Shown in pieces: positions 43,910 to 51,598 of a stretch of 52,350 nucleotides of DNA; positions within the stretch are counted from its first letter, which is position 1, and every line of letters begins with the position of its first letter. The position numbers and the translations under genes are program-made. The DNA lies in the NCBI GenBank assembly GCA_017405115.1, contig JAFRBA010000097.1:1-52350 (forward strand), written 5' to 3'. This DNA comes from Kiritimatiellia bacterium (GTDB taxonomy: Bacteria > Verrucomicrobiota > Kiritimatiellia > RFP12 > UBA1067). Below the pieces are notes generated by a model. It was not told the DNA's origin. It worked only from the letters and a program-made list of their open reading frames with translations, and did no database searches.

Positions 43910-45439
43910 ATGAGGACGACGCTGGCTTTATGCATGGCGGCGCTGGCGATTCCCGCGGCGGTCCGGGCTGCGGTGCCGCAGCTGAAGGGGTCACAGGAGG
44001 CGGTCGGGGCTACGGAACTTAAGGTAAAGACCCTCGTTGGGTCGAAGATGGTGCAGGCGCTCACCCCGAAGTCGCAGACATGGAGATTCAAAAGAGGATC
44101 GGAGGCGTGGACTGAGACGCACTACGATCCGTGCGAAATCTGGCGTGGACACGAATGCAGCGCCATGTGGAAGGACAAGAAGGGCAACCTGCTGACTCTG
44201 GCGACGCCGTCGGCGTTCTGTCCGTCGATCGGTGACGGACATGCAAAGCGGGAGGACATCGACGCCTGCATGGCCGGCGACGCCGACGCGTTCAGGAATC
44301 CGACAGACGAGACGCTGGCGCGCTGGGCGAGCGAGTTCTCCGGGAAGTCGCTCGATGGATCGGCGCTGTCAAAATGCGACGCCTCTCCCCTGTCAGACGT
44401 CCGCCAGGTGAACTTCGGCTCAGACTCGCTATGCGCGGTGTTCTTCAGGACGCCCGCCGGCGCACTGCACTACGCCGAGTTCAAGTTCGCGCAGCCCGCG
44501 AAGCAAAAGGAGATCGACGGACTGCTGAAGCAGTTCCTCAAGGGAGTCGCCGTCGACAAGTCAAAGGCTGCAGGCAAGGCGAATGCCGACGACGGCGTCG
44601 TGACGGAGGGTCGGTGGATGACGGTCGACGTGCCCGGGTACCGGTTTAAGACGGATCTTCCGCGCTCGCAGGGGTTGGCATTCATCAAGAACGCCGGACG
44701 ACTCATGGAGGCGATGCAGGCCGCATACCGCAGATACGTGCCGCCGCAGCGGGAGCTCGGAGTGTCGACCGTGCGCCTGTTCGCAACACGCGAGGGATAC
44801 AACGAATACATGCAGGGCGCGACCGGAGAGTCGGGCGAGAGGAGCATCGGCCTGTGGAGCCCGTCGCACGAGGAACTGCTGATACTGGACATGGGGAACT
44901 CTGCGCGCGGCGAGACGCTCAAGACGATGCGCCACGAGGCGTTCCACCAGTACCTCCACTACGCCACGGCCTGCGGCAGGCACGCCGTTTGGTTTAACGA
45001 AGGGCACGCCTGCTTCTTCGAGAACGTCTCTTACGACCAGAAGAAGAACTACGTGAGGGTCTTCGATGACCCGAAGGACCGCAGACCGGCGGCGGTTGCC
45101 TCCGATCCGGAACGATATGCGCGGCTCGTTAAGGAAGTGCTTTCGCTGGACCACTCAGAGTTCTACGCGGGGACGCTTCGTGAGGTGAACGACAGGTACT
45201 CGGCGGCGTGGGCGGCGGTCTACTTCCTCCAGAAGGGATCTCATGCCTTCAAGGAATTCTCTGACTACGCGGACGTCTTGCCCGCCTATCTGGAAGCCGT
45301 GAAAGATGGCAAGTCGGCGCAGGAGGCCACGCAGCTGGCATGGGAAAAAGTTAAGTCGCGGGATTTCGTCGCCGACTTCACCAAATTCTGGAGCAAGCGC
45401 ACGGCTGCCCGCCGCTACGAACCGCCAGAGGTAAAATAA
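43910..45439 (+). CDS. Secreted zincin-like metallopeptidase (DUF1570/peptidase MA type)
   Basis: The 509-residue protein has a signal peptide (MRTTLALCMAALAIPAAVRA). The zinc site is HEAFHQYLHY (about residues 342-351, HExxH-type) followed 15-20 residues later by WFNEGHACFFE, whose Glu would be the third ligand, as in gluzincins. Residues 30-240 form an N-terminal domain that I do not recognise. GAGGAGG at about 43895 is eight bases before ATG 43910, which I prefer to the in-frame ATG 43883 that overlaps the previous stop. The gene ends 12 bases from the convergent ACT gene. The peptidase substrate is unknown. Confidence 0.78.
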   Translation: MRTTLALCMAALAIPAAVRAAVPQLKGSQEAVGATELKVKTLVGSKMVQALTPKSQTWRFKRGSEAWTETHYDPCEIWRGHECSAMWKDKKGNLLTLATPSAFCPSIGDGHAKREDIDACMAGDADAFRNPTDETLARWASEFSGKSLDGSALSKCDASPLSDVRQVNFGSDSLCAVFFRTPAGALHYAEFKFAQPAKQKEIDGLLKQFLKGVAVDKSKAAGKANADDGVVTEGRWMTVDVPGYRFKTDLPRSQGLAFIKNAGRLMEAMQAAYRRYVPPQRELGVSTVRLFATREGYNEYMQGATGESGERSIGLWSPSHEELLILDMGNSARGETLKTMRHEAFHQYLHYATACGRHAVWFNEGHACFFENVSYDQKKNYVRVFDDPKDRRPAAVASDPERYARLVKEVLSLDHSEFYAGTLREVNDRYSAAWAAVYFLQKGSHAFKEFSDYADVLPAYLEAVKDGKSAQEATQLAWEKVKSRDFVADFTKFWSKRTAARRYEPPEVK

Positions 45440-45451
45440 GGGCAACGACGC

Positions 45452-45844
45452 CTACTCGGCTTTCAGCGCCGCCTCCGCCTTGGCGTTGTCGTCGAACTTG
45501 AAGACGAGCACCGCCTTGTCTGCGTGTCCCAGCGAGTAGGCGTAGGAGTACTCGATGTCTACGCCGGCCTTGTCGAGCTTTGCGGTGAGCTCGGCCATGC
45601 CGCCCGGGCGGTCGGGCACGGTGACGGCCACGACCTCTGTCTCGCGCACGGCGAAGCCAGCGTTCGCCAGCGCCGCCGCGCCCTTGACGTGGTCGTCAGC
45701 GATCATGCGCACGATGCCGAACTCGGGCGCGTTTGCGAGCGACAGCGTGACGATGTTCACGTCGGCCGCGGCGAGCGTCTTCATGATCCCGGCGAGCTGG
45801 CCGGGCTTGTTCTCGAGAAACACTGAAAGCTGCTTGATTGTCAT
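45452..45844 (-). CDS. Tandem ACT-domain protein
   Basis: The 130-residue protein has two ACT folds: residues 1-65 (QLSVFLENKPGQLAGIMKTL, then ANAPEFGIVRMIADD) and 70-130 (VVAVTVPDRPGGMAELTAKL, then YSYAYSLGHADKAVLVFKF). ACT domains bind amino acids and regulate enzymes. In many anaerobes this type lies beside phenylacetate-CoA ligase genes, and it does so here, 12 bases downstream of paaK on the same strand. It probably senses an aromatic or branched amino acid, but the ligand is not visible. Length and layout are typical. Confidence 0.85.
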   Translation of the reverse strand: MTIKQLSVFLENKPGQLAGIMKTLAAADVNIVTLSLANAPEFGIVRMIADDHVKGAAALANAGFAVRETEVVAVTVPDRPGGMAELTAKLDKAGVDIEYSYAYSLGHADKAVLVFKFDDNAKAEAALKAE

Positions 45845-45856
45845 GGTTGGCTCCTT

Positions 45857-47158
45857 TCACTTGCGGCGGTTGTCGATTACGCGCTTGATCTTGCCCTCCG
45901 ACCTGGGCAGCGAGCCGGGGGCGACGAGCGTTATCTTCGGGGAGAGGCCGACCACCGTCTTTACGGCGTCGAGCACGCTGCGGCGCAGGCCCTCCAGCTT
46001 GCGGATGTCGTCCGAGAACGCATCGGCCGTCACCTCCACCTTTATCTCGAAGCGGTCCATCGTGTCGGTGGACGAAAGCTCGAGCATGTAGTGCGGGGCG
46101 ACTTCCGGCACCTTCATGAGGCACGCCTCGATCTGGCTCGGGAACACGTTCACGCCGTGGATGATGAGCATGTCGTCGCTGCGGGCGTGGATGCGGTCCA
46201 TGATGCGCATTGTCCTGCCGCAGGGGCACGGCTCCGTCTGGAGGCGCGAGATGTCGCGGGTGCGGTAGCGGATCATCGGGGTGCCGAATCGGTCGAGCGT
46301 GGTGAACACGAGCTCTCCCTGCTCGCCGTCCGGCAACACCTCGAGGGTGTCGGGGTCTATTATCTCCGGGTAGAAGTGGTCCTCCCAGATGTGGAGGCCG
46401 TGGCAGTGGGGGCAGTTGCCGGCGACGCCCGGGCCCGCGATCTCGGTGAGGCCGTAGATGTCGTGGGCGGTGATGCCCGATATCGACTCGATCTTCTCGC
46501 GTATCTCGTCCGTCCACGGCTCGGCGCCGAAGACGCCGTGCCTGAGTCTCGTGTCGCGGCGGAAGTCGACGCCCATCTTCTCCGCGACGGTCGCGAGGTG
46601 GAGGAAGTAGCTGGGCGTGCAGCAGATGACGGTGACGCCGAGGTCCTTCATGAGCATGATCTGCTTCTCGGTGTTGCCGGCGCCAGTCGGGAGCACCGCG
46701 CAGCCGAGCTTCTCGGCGCCGTAGTGCGCGCCGAGGCCGCCTGTGAAGAGCCCGTAGCCGTAGGAGACCTGCACCACGTCGTCGGCGGTGATGCCGTACA
46801 TCGCCATGCAGCGCGCCGCGCCCTCCGACCATATGTCGAGGTCGCCCTGGGTGCTCGGTATGCAGATCGGCTTGCCGGTCGTTCCCGACGAGCAGTGGAA
46901 GCGCACGATGTCGTGCATCGGCGCGGCCGTCAGCCCCAGCGGGTACTCGTCGCGGAGGTCGGTCTTCTTCATGAACGGGAACTTCGCGAGGTCGGCGAGC
47001 GTCGCGAGGTCGCGCGGCTTCACGCCCTTTTCGTCGCAGCGGCGGCGGAACAGGGCGACGTTCTCGTATTCGTATGGTATGAGCTTCTGCAGCTTCTGGA
47101 GCTGCATCTTGCGCAGTTCGTCGACTGGCATGAAGTCGGGTTTGGAAATCGGGTTCAT
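45857..47158 (-). CDS. paaK: Phenylacetate-CoA ligase family protein
   Basis: The 433-residue adenylating enzyme forms an aryl-acetyl-CoA from the acid, ATP and CoA. The phosphate-binding motif FHCSSGTTGKPICIPST lies near residue 88-104, followed by QVSYGYGLFTGGLGAHYG and ICCTPSYFLHLA. YGLTEIAGPGVAGNC is the A5 motif, YRTRDISRLQTEPCPCGRT the A8-like block, and the small C-terminal domain (ILIHGVNVFPSQIEACLMKV) is complete. Residues CPHCH and CPCGRT contribute a possible zinc site. In fermenters it is often linked to 2-oxoacid oxidoreductases in aromatic amino-acid breakdown; those are absent here. No Shine-Dalgarno precedes the ATG; instead a tandem 9-bp repeat does. Confidence 0.9.
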   Translation of the reverse strand: MNPISKPDFMPVDELRKMQLQKLQKLIPYEYENVALFRRRCDEKGVKPRDLATLADLAKFPFMKKTDLRDEYPLGLTAAPMHDIVRFHCSSGTTGKPICIPSTQGDLDIWSEGAARCMAMYGITADDVVQVSYGYGLFTGGLGAHYGAEKLGCAVLPTGAGNTEKQIMLMKDLGVTVICCTPSYFLHLATVAEKMGVDFRRDTRLRHGVFGAEPWTDEIREKIESISGITAHDIYGLTEIAGPGVAGNCPHCHGLHIWEDHFYPEIIDPDTLEVLPDGEQGELVFTTLDRFGTPMIRYRTRDISRLQTEPCPCGRTMRIMDRIHARSDDMLIIHGVNVFPSQIEACLMKVPEVAPHYMLELSSTDTMDRFEIKVEVTADAFSDDIRKLEGLRRSVLDAVKTVVGLSPKITLVAPGSLPRSEGKIKRVIDNRRK

Positions 47159-47171
47159 GTGAGTGAAGTGG

Positions 47172-47221
47172 GTTTGAGGGGTTTGAGAGGTTTGAGGGGT
47201 TTGAGAGGTTTGAGGGGTTTG
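47172..47221. repeat. Tandem 9-bp repeat between hisC and paaK
   Basis: Five 9-base units alternate GTTTGAGGG and GTTTGAGAG from 47172 to 47216, with a partial sixth to 47221. The array fills most of the 67-base gap before the paaK start. Confidence 0.95.
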
Positions 47222-47225
47222 GAAT

Positions 47226-48272
47226 TCAGCGGCTAAATCGGTCGTCGAGGGCGGAGAGAAGGGCTTTCATCTGCCCGTCGGTGCCGATCGTGATGCGCAG
47301 ACGGTCGCCCGTCTTCGGGCCGGGGAAGTAGCGGACGAAGATGTTCCGCTCGCGGAGCGACTCGAATATCTCGCTGGCCTTGGCGGGCGCTGGCGGACGG
47401 GCGAACACGAAGTTCGACTCGCTCGGGATCACGTCCCACCCGCGCGACTCAAGCTCTCGCACGAAGCGCGCGCGAGTCTTCATCACCTTGGCGACGTTGC
47501 CGCGCATCCAGGCCTGGTCTTTCACCGCCGCGATGGCGACGGACTGGGCGACGGCGTCTACGTTGTAGGAGTCCTTCACCTTGTACATCGCCGCGATCAG
47601 GTCCTCTGGGCCGACGCAGTAGCCGACGCGAAGCCCGGCGAGCGAGTAGCTTTTCGAGAACGTGCGCATCACGATGACGTTTTTGTTCTTCTGCGCCGTC
47701 GCGAGCGACATGCAGTTTGCGCGGGCGAAGTCGGCGTAGGCTTCGTCGACGATCACGACGCCGCGGAAGCCCTTCGCGAACGCGGCGATCTCCTCCGACT
47801 CGGCGAACTCGCCGGTCGGCGCGTTCGGGTTCGTCCAGAGGAAGAGCGCGCACTTGCTAGTGCGTAGTGCGCAGTGGCTGGTGCGTAGCGGGGAAACCCC
47901 GACCCACTTGACGCCGCGTATCGCCGCGAGCGTCTTGTACAGGGAGTAGCTCGGGTCGAGGGAGCCGATGGACTCGTCGTCCTCGACGAACGTCTTTGCC
48001 GCGACAGAGAGCACCTCGTCCGAACCGTTGCCCACGAAGATGTGCTCGGGCGACGTGCCGTTGAGCTCCGCGAGCGCCGCGCGCAGTTCCGCGAACACGG
48101 GGTCGGGGTATCTGCGCAGGCGGTCGGGGTCGAAGCGCCTGAGGGCCTCAGCGCACGCCGGCGACGGCGGGTAGGGGTTCTCGTTTGTGTTGAGCTTGAC
48201 GACGCGGCGCGACTTCGGCTGCTCGCCGGGCTTGTACGCCTCCAGCCGTCTTACTGCCCTTGCCACTCTCAT
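47226..48272 (-). CDS. hisC: Histidinol-phosphate aminotransferase
   Basis: The 348-residue fold-type I PLP enzyme makes histidinol phosphate from imidazole-acetol phosphate. Blocks visible are VVKLNTNENPYPPSP, IFVGNGSDEVL, the Asp in FLWTNPNAPTG and VVIVDEAYADF, the PLP lysine in MRTFSKSYSLAGLRVGY (about residue 204), and FVRYFPGPKTGDRLRITIG at the end. HisC homologues also transaminate aromatic amino acids. ATG 48272 is preferred over GTG 48281 because AGGTAGG is well placed before it. About 11 residues (LRTSHCALRTSKCAL) near residue 135 come from a heptamer DNA repeat that normal HisC lacks. No other his genes are nearby. Confidence 0.9.
   Translation of the reverse strand: MRVARAVRRLEAYKPGEQPKSRRVVKLNTNENPYPPSPACAEALRRFDPDRLRRYPDPVFAELRAALAELNGTSPEHIFVGNGSDEVLSVAAKTFVEDDESIGSLDPSYSLYKTLAAIRGVKWVGVSPLRTSHCALRTSKCALFLWTNPNAPTGEFAESEEIAAFAKGFRGVVIVDEAYADFARANCMSLATAQKNKNVIVMRTFSKSYSLAGLRVGYCVGPEDLIAAMYKVKDSYNVDAVAQSVAIAAVKDQAWMRGNVAKVMKTRARFVRELESRGWDVIPSESNFVFARPPAPAKASEIFESLRERNIFVRYFPGPKTGDRLRITIGTDGQMKALLSALDDRFSR
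47859..47888 (+). repeat. Heptamer tandem repeat inserted in hisC
   Basis: Four seven-base units (AGTGCGT, AGTGCGC, AGTGGCT, GGTGCGT) run from 47859 to 47886, followed by AG. On the minus strand they encode the duplicated LRTS and CAL segments while keeping the hisC frame open. Confidence 0.8.
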
Positions 48273-48281
48273 GGCGCGCAC

Positions 48282-48659
48282 CTACCTAACAAGCTCCGCG
48301 CTGGTCTGGAGCACCTCGCGCTTCAGCAGCAGGAAGATGATGGGCTCGTCGATGAAGCGCGACGCGATGTTGCGCATGCCGCGCGCCCCCTGGCGCTCGA
48401 TCTCGTCTTCCAGCAGCTTCATGTTCGTCTCGAGCTTCACCGTGTTGGTGAACCAGCTGCTCACCTGGCGGTTGGGGTAGTCTGGGTCGCCGGAGAAGAG
48501 AGGGATGCAGTAGAAGAGGTAGCAGCCCGAGTTCTCCACCACGACCACGTCGGCGCCGCCCTCGGAGGCGACCTCCACGTTTGCGCATCCGCCGGACGCG
48601 AAGGCGACCGCGGCGGCGGCCGCAAGGGGAAGAAGGGCGTTTCGCAGGCTGATGCTCAT
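48282..48659 (-). CDS. Lipoprotein paralogous to its upstream neighbour
   Basis: The 125-residue protein has a lipoprotein signal (about 1-25, AFASGGC with lipobox Cys25). The mature part contains CYLFYCIPLFSGDPDYPNRQ, which resembles GWTLFNCIPLFCGNASA in the adjacent upstream gene, and a C-terminal helical segment (MKLLEDEIERQGARGMRN) followed by PIIFLLLKREVLQTS. The two proteins therefore share a family with an LFxCIPLFxG core. The start overlaps the upstream stop by four bases; the stop lies nine bases before hisC ATG 48272. The function is unknown. Confidence 0.75.
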   Translation of the reverse strand: MSISLRNALLPLAAAAAVAFASGGCANVEVASEGGADVVVVENSGCYLFYCIPLFSGDPDYPNRQVSSWFTNTVKLETNMKLLEDEIERQGARGMRNIASRFIDEPIIFLLLKREVLQTSAELVR

Positions 48660-49045
48660 TTCGAGGGCCCTCCCTTCAGCGTTGCGGAGACCGACACCTC
48701 GTTGTAGCAGATCAGGTATGGGATCGGGAAGCCGAACAAGGTGATGAACACCGTGTCGGCGTTGTGGTACACAGGACAGACTATCTCGCGGCCCGCCGCG
48801 TATTCGGCGAGCTTGGCCTGCACCCGCTCCATCGTAACGTCGTCGCGGAACATCACGAAGCCGCACGTGGCGTCTGCGCTTGCGTTTCCGCAGAAGAGGG
48901 GTATGCAGTTGAAGAGAGTCCACCCGTAGTTTCGGGCCAGCACGTGCTCGCCGCCGCCGTAGGAGGTTGCGGCCGTGTCTATGGACAGGCACCCGGACAG
49001 ACAGAGCGCCGCGCCCGAAAGCGCTATGATTGCAAGTTTTCTCAT
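48656..49045 (-). CDS. Lipoprotein with LFxCIPLF motif
   Basis: The 129-residue protein has a lipoprotein signal (MRKLAIIALSGAALCLSGC, Cys19). Residues 35-60 contain YGWTLFNCIPLFCG, residues 60-105 a predicted helix (VTMERVQAKLAEYAAGREI), and the end reads TVFITLFGFPIPYLICYNEV. I choose ATG 49045; a longer open frame to 49180 runs through the -10 region and the Mrp gene and is unlikely. It is the first gene of a five-gene minus-strand run (two lipoproteins, hisC, paaK, ACT). The family is not known to me. Confidence 0.8.
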   Translation of the reverse strand: MRKLAIIALSGAALCLSGCLSIDTAATSYGGGEHVLARNYGWTLFNCIPLFCGNASADATCGFVMFRDDVTMERVQAKLAEYAAGREIVCPVYHNADTVFITLFGFPIPYLICYNEVSVSATLKGGPSK

Positions 49046-49052
49046 GCGCGAT

Positions 49053-49082
49053 ATTATACAATATCTTGCCGTGCGGGCGCAA
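49053..49082 (-). promoter_or_regulatory. Promoter of the lipoprotein-hisC-paaK run
   Basis: On the minus strand TTGCGC (49082-49077) and TATAAT (49058-49053) are 18 bases apart. The -10 ends seven bases before ATG 49045, so a leaderless mRNA is predicted. Confidence 0.65.
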
Positions 49083-49093
49083 GGCGTCGCGGC

Positions 49094-49123
49094 TTGACAC
49101 CGTAGGCGCACAAATGATATCAT
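49094..49123 (+). promoter_or_regulatory. Promoter of the Mrp-type ATPase gene
   Basis: TTGACA at 49094-49099 and TATCAT at 49118-49123 are 18 bases apart, with TGA extending the -10. The predicted start is near 49130, giving a leader of about 17 bases before ATG 49147. Confidence 0.75.
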
Positions 49124-49146
49124 TGCGCGGAAAGGGTGAATGGGAA

Positions 49147-49968
49147 ATGTCTGAATCGTGCAGTCATGACTGCTCGTCATGTGGAAGGGAGTGCGGCGAG
49201 CGAAAGGCCGCTCCCGACTTTTCTGCGCCGCTCAACGCGGCGTCGAGCGTCGGTCGCGTGATCGCAGTTGCGAGCGGAAAGGGCGGGGTCGGCAAGAGCC
49301 TCGTCGCCGCAATGCTGGCCGTAGCGGCGACAAAGGCGGGCAAGAGGGTGGGAATACTCGATGCGGACATAACGGGCCCGTCCATCCCACGGGCCTTCGG
49401 CATTTCGTGCGGCGCATACCGTTCCGACGACGGGATAGAGCCTGCGGTTTCCACCGCAGGCATACGCGTCATGTCGCTCAACATGCTGGTGGAGAATCCG
49501 TCCGACCCCGTCGTCTGGCGCGGACCGGTCATCGCCGGCGTCGTGAAGCAGTTCTGGACCGACGTTCACTGGGGCGACGTCGACGTGCTGTTCGTCGACA
49601 TGCCGCCCGGCACCGGAGACGTTCCCCTTACCGTCTTCCAGTCGCTGCCGGTTGACGGAGTGGTGATCGTGTCGTCGCCGCAGGACTTGGTGGAGATGAT
49701 CGTGTCCAAGTCCGCAAGGATGGCCGAGATGATGCACAAGCCCGTACTGGGCCTGGTGGAGAACATGAGCTACCTGACATGCCCCGACTGCGGGCGCAGG
49801 ATAAGCGTGTTCGGCGACTCGCACGCCGAGGAGCTGGCGAAGCGCTTCTCCATCCCGAGGACGGTCCGTCTTCCTCTCGACCCTGCGTTCGCCGCGGCTG
49901 TCGACGCCGGAGCGGCCGAGACGCTGGACCTCCCCGAGTTCGAGGAATTCGCCAATTCCATTTGCTGA
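49147..49968 (+). CDS. Mrp/NBP35-family ATP-binding Fe-S carrier protein
   Basis: The 273-residue P-loop ATPase carries Fe-S clusters to target enzymes. The deviant Walker A is IAVASGKGGVGKSLVAAML (KGGVGKS, about residue 45-51). Further blocks are GILDADITGPSIPRAFG, VVWRGPVIAGVVKQFWTDV, VDVLFVDMPPGTGDVPLTV and the CxxC pair in MSYLTCPDCGRR. The N-terminus has a Cys-rich stretch (CSHDCSSCGREC) like the extra cluster site of NBP35 proteins. I begin at ATG 49147, since the longer frame from 49030 includes the promoter. The cysteine desulfurase at 9146 may supply sulfur, which is inference. Confidence 0.9.
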   Translation: MSESCSHDCSSCGRECGERKAAPDFSAPLNAASSVGRVIAVASGKGGVGKSLVAAMLAVAATKAGKRVGILDADITGPSIPRAFGISCGAYRSDDGIEPAVSTAGIRVMSLNMLVENPSDPVVWRGPVIAGVVKQFWTDVHWGDVDVLFVDMPPGTGDVPLTVFQSLPVDGVVIVSSPQDLVEMIVSKSARMAEMMHKPVLGLVENMSYLTCPDCGRRISVFGDSHAEELAKRFSIPRTVRLPLDPAFAAAVDAGAAETLDLPEFEEFANSIC

Positions 49969-49981
49969 GCCGACTTTCCGC

Positions 49982-49993
49982 GGCCGCGCGGCC
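49982..49993 (+). terminator. 12-bp perfect palindrome after the Mrp gene
   Basis: GGCCGCGCGGCC lies 13 bases after the stop and is followed by AGTTTCTT. It could act as a weak terminator, but it has no loop larger than a few bases. Confidence 0.3.
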
Positions 49994-50018
49994 AGTTTCT
50001 TGCATGAACCCAGCCTAA

Positions 50019-51281
50019 ATGCACGTAGCAGGATGTTTTGAGTCGGCCTGTCAGAAGGCGGCGTCGTTTCTGTCGGCTTATTCGCCGCTGGCGCTGGACT
50101 GTCTCTGCATAGGGCTCGGAATTGTCTTCCTGTGGTCCACCATCGTCGTGCTCGTCGGGCTCGTCAAGCCGGCAAGGGCGCATCCGCGAGCGCGCCGGCG
50201 ACTTCGCTTTGCAGTGCTCGTCTGCGCCAGGAACGAGGAGTCCGTCATACGAATCCCCATCAAAAGCGTCCGGATGTGCAGATACCCGGAGGAACTCCGC
50301 GAGGTGATCGTCCTGGCCGACAACTGCAGCGACGGGACGGTCGAATGCGCGCGCGCGGCGGGCGCAACGGTATGGGAGAAGACCGATCCGAGCTGCGGCA
50401 AGGGTGCCGTGCTGACGTGGGGGATCGACAGGCTGATGGCGCGCGGCGGCTTCGACGCCATAGCCGTCTTCGACGCCGACAACGTGGTCTCGGACGGCTG
50501 GTTCGACGCCATGAACGACGCCCTGTGCGACGGGGAGACGATCGTCACGGGGCGCAGGCACTCGTCCAACGCCAGGGCGAACGTCATCTCCGGGTGGTAC
50601 ACTGTCTACTGGGACATGATGAACGAGCTCTCGAACCGCGTCCGCACGAACCTCGGGCTATCCGGCAAGCTGACTGGCACAGGGTTTGCCTTTCTGCCCG
50701 AGGCGCTGAAGGACGGCCGGTGGCAGACGTGGACCATGGTCGAGGACGTTGAGTTCACAGTGCGTGCGAACATTCGCGGCAGTCGGGTCGCCTACGTGCC
50801 TGAGGCCGACTACGCTGACGAGCAGCCCGTCGAGTTCCGCTACATGTGGCGGCAGCTGCGGAGATGGGCGACGGGCGGATGGCAGGTCGTCCGCGGATAT
50901 TTCCGGGAGTGGCTTGGAGCCGTCTTGCGGAAGCCTTCGCTTAGGCTCTTCGACAGCTTCTTCGCCATCCTGACGGGGATGTCCGTCGCGTTCGTGCTGT
51001 TCTTCAACGTGATGTCGCTTGCCGTGAGGGCGTGCCTGGGCATGGTGGACCATTTGGCGGTGAAGTTCTTCCTCGGCGTGTTCCTGTTTGTTTTCGTGAT
51101 GGGCTGGTTCACGGCGTGGGCGGGCGTCATGCTCTCCCCGCAGAAGCGCAGGCCGCGAGTGGCGTCCATCGTGACATTCCCCGTCTTTTCGCTCATTCTC
51201 GCTGCGTCTGCGCTTTACGCGCTGGTCCGCCCGACGCGCGTCTGGAAGCCGATCCCGCATTCCGGCTCGCGCCAATGCTGA
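50019..51281 (+). CDS. Membrane glycosyltransferase, family 2
   Basis: The 420-residue processive-type GT2 has an N-terminal membrane segment (about 25-48, LCIGLGIVFLWSTIVVLVGL) and a GT-A domain with FAVLVCARNEESVI, VIVLADNCSDGT, VFDADNVVSDGW (DxD metal site), LTGTGFAFL, VEDVEFTVRA and QLRRWATGGWQ (QxxRW acceptor motif). Three C-terminal membrane segments follow (about 310-405). This is the layout of hyaluronan, cellulose and NodC-type synthases and their relatives, which export the chain through the membrane. It starts 51 bases after the Mrp gene with no clear promoter of its own and no Shine-Dalgarno. The polymer is unknown. Confidence 0.88.
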   Translation: MHVAGCFESACQKAASFLSAYSPLALDCLCIGLGIVFLWSTIVVLVGLVKPARAHPRARRRLRFAVLVCARNEESVIRIPIKSVRMCRYPEELREVIVLADNCSDGTVECARAAGATVWEKTDPSCGKGAVLTWGIDRLMARGGFDAIAVFDADNVVSDGWFDAMNDALCDGETIVTGRRHSSNARANVISGWYTVYWDMMNELSNRVRTNLGLSGKLTGTGFAFLPEALKDGRWQTWTMVEDVEFTVRANIRGSRVAYVPEADYADEQPVEFRYMWRQLRRWATGGWQVVRGYFREWLGAVLRKPSLRLFDSFFAILTGMSVAFVLFFNVMSLAVRACLGMVDHLAVKFFLGVFLFVFVMGWFTAWAGVMLSPQKRRPRVASIVTFPVFSLILAASALYALVRPTRVWKPIPHSGSRQC

Positions 51282-51362
51282 AAGCGTGGCGATTCGACCC
51301 GCGTTGGCTGGTCTGGCCTGCTTGGGCGCATCTGCGCAACTCGCCGCCGGGTCTCCTGATGG

Positions 51363-51598
51363 TTGGAAACAACTAGTTGAAACAACTTACTTATTACGGC
51401 GGGCAACCGCCCGCCGGTTCAAGAACGCCGTCCAGGAATGCGCCTGTCGCGAAGCGATCAGGTTGGGTGAGCGCAAAACGCGAACTGCGAAGCGTATCCA
51501 CCGACAAAAGGTCGCTGCCGAAGGCAGTGGTGCCGCAAGGCCCAGTGCGCGGCAAAAAGAGAAAAGTTGTTTTTACCAGTTGTTCAAGTTGTTTCCAA
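51363..51598. repeat. Inverted repeat pair enclosing a 236-bp segment
   Basis: TTGGAAACAACT at 51363-51374 is the exact reverse complement of 51587-51598. Both arms continue into loosely repeated AGTTGTT-type units (51375-51388 and 51565-51586). This resembles a small non-autonomous element or repeat island. Confidence 0.6.
51397..51416. terminator. Strong 8-bp GC hairpin downstream of the GT2 gene
   Basis: CGGCGGGC at 51397-51404 and GCCCGCCG at 51409-51416 pair perfectly around the loop AACC. It lies 116 bases after the GT2 stop. No T-tract follows, so intrinsic termination is uncertain. Confidence 0.35.

Noticed and set aside
47172..47221. CRISPR-like array at the 9-bp repeat
   Set aside because: Units are directly adjacent without spacers and far too short.
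51275..51376. A 33-codon frame overlapping the GT2 stop
   Set aside because: It begins inside the GT2 end without a ribosome site and ends inside an inverted-repeat arm.
51363..51598. Insertion sequence suggested by inverted ends
   Set aside because: No transposase frame between the arms and no target-site duplication recognised; only a non-autonomous repeat is possible.
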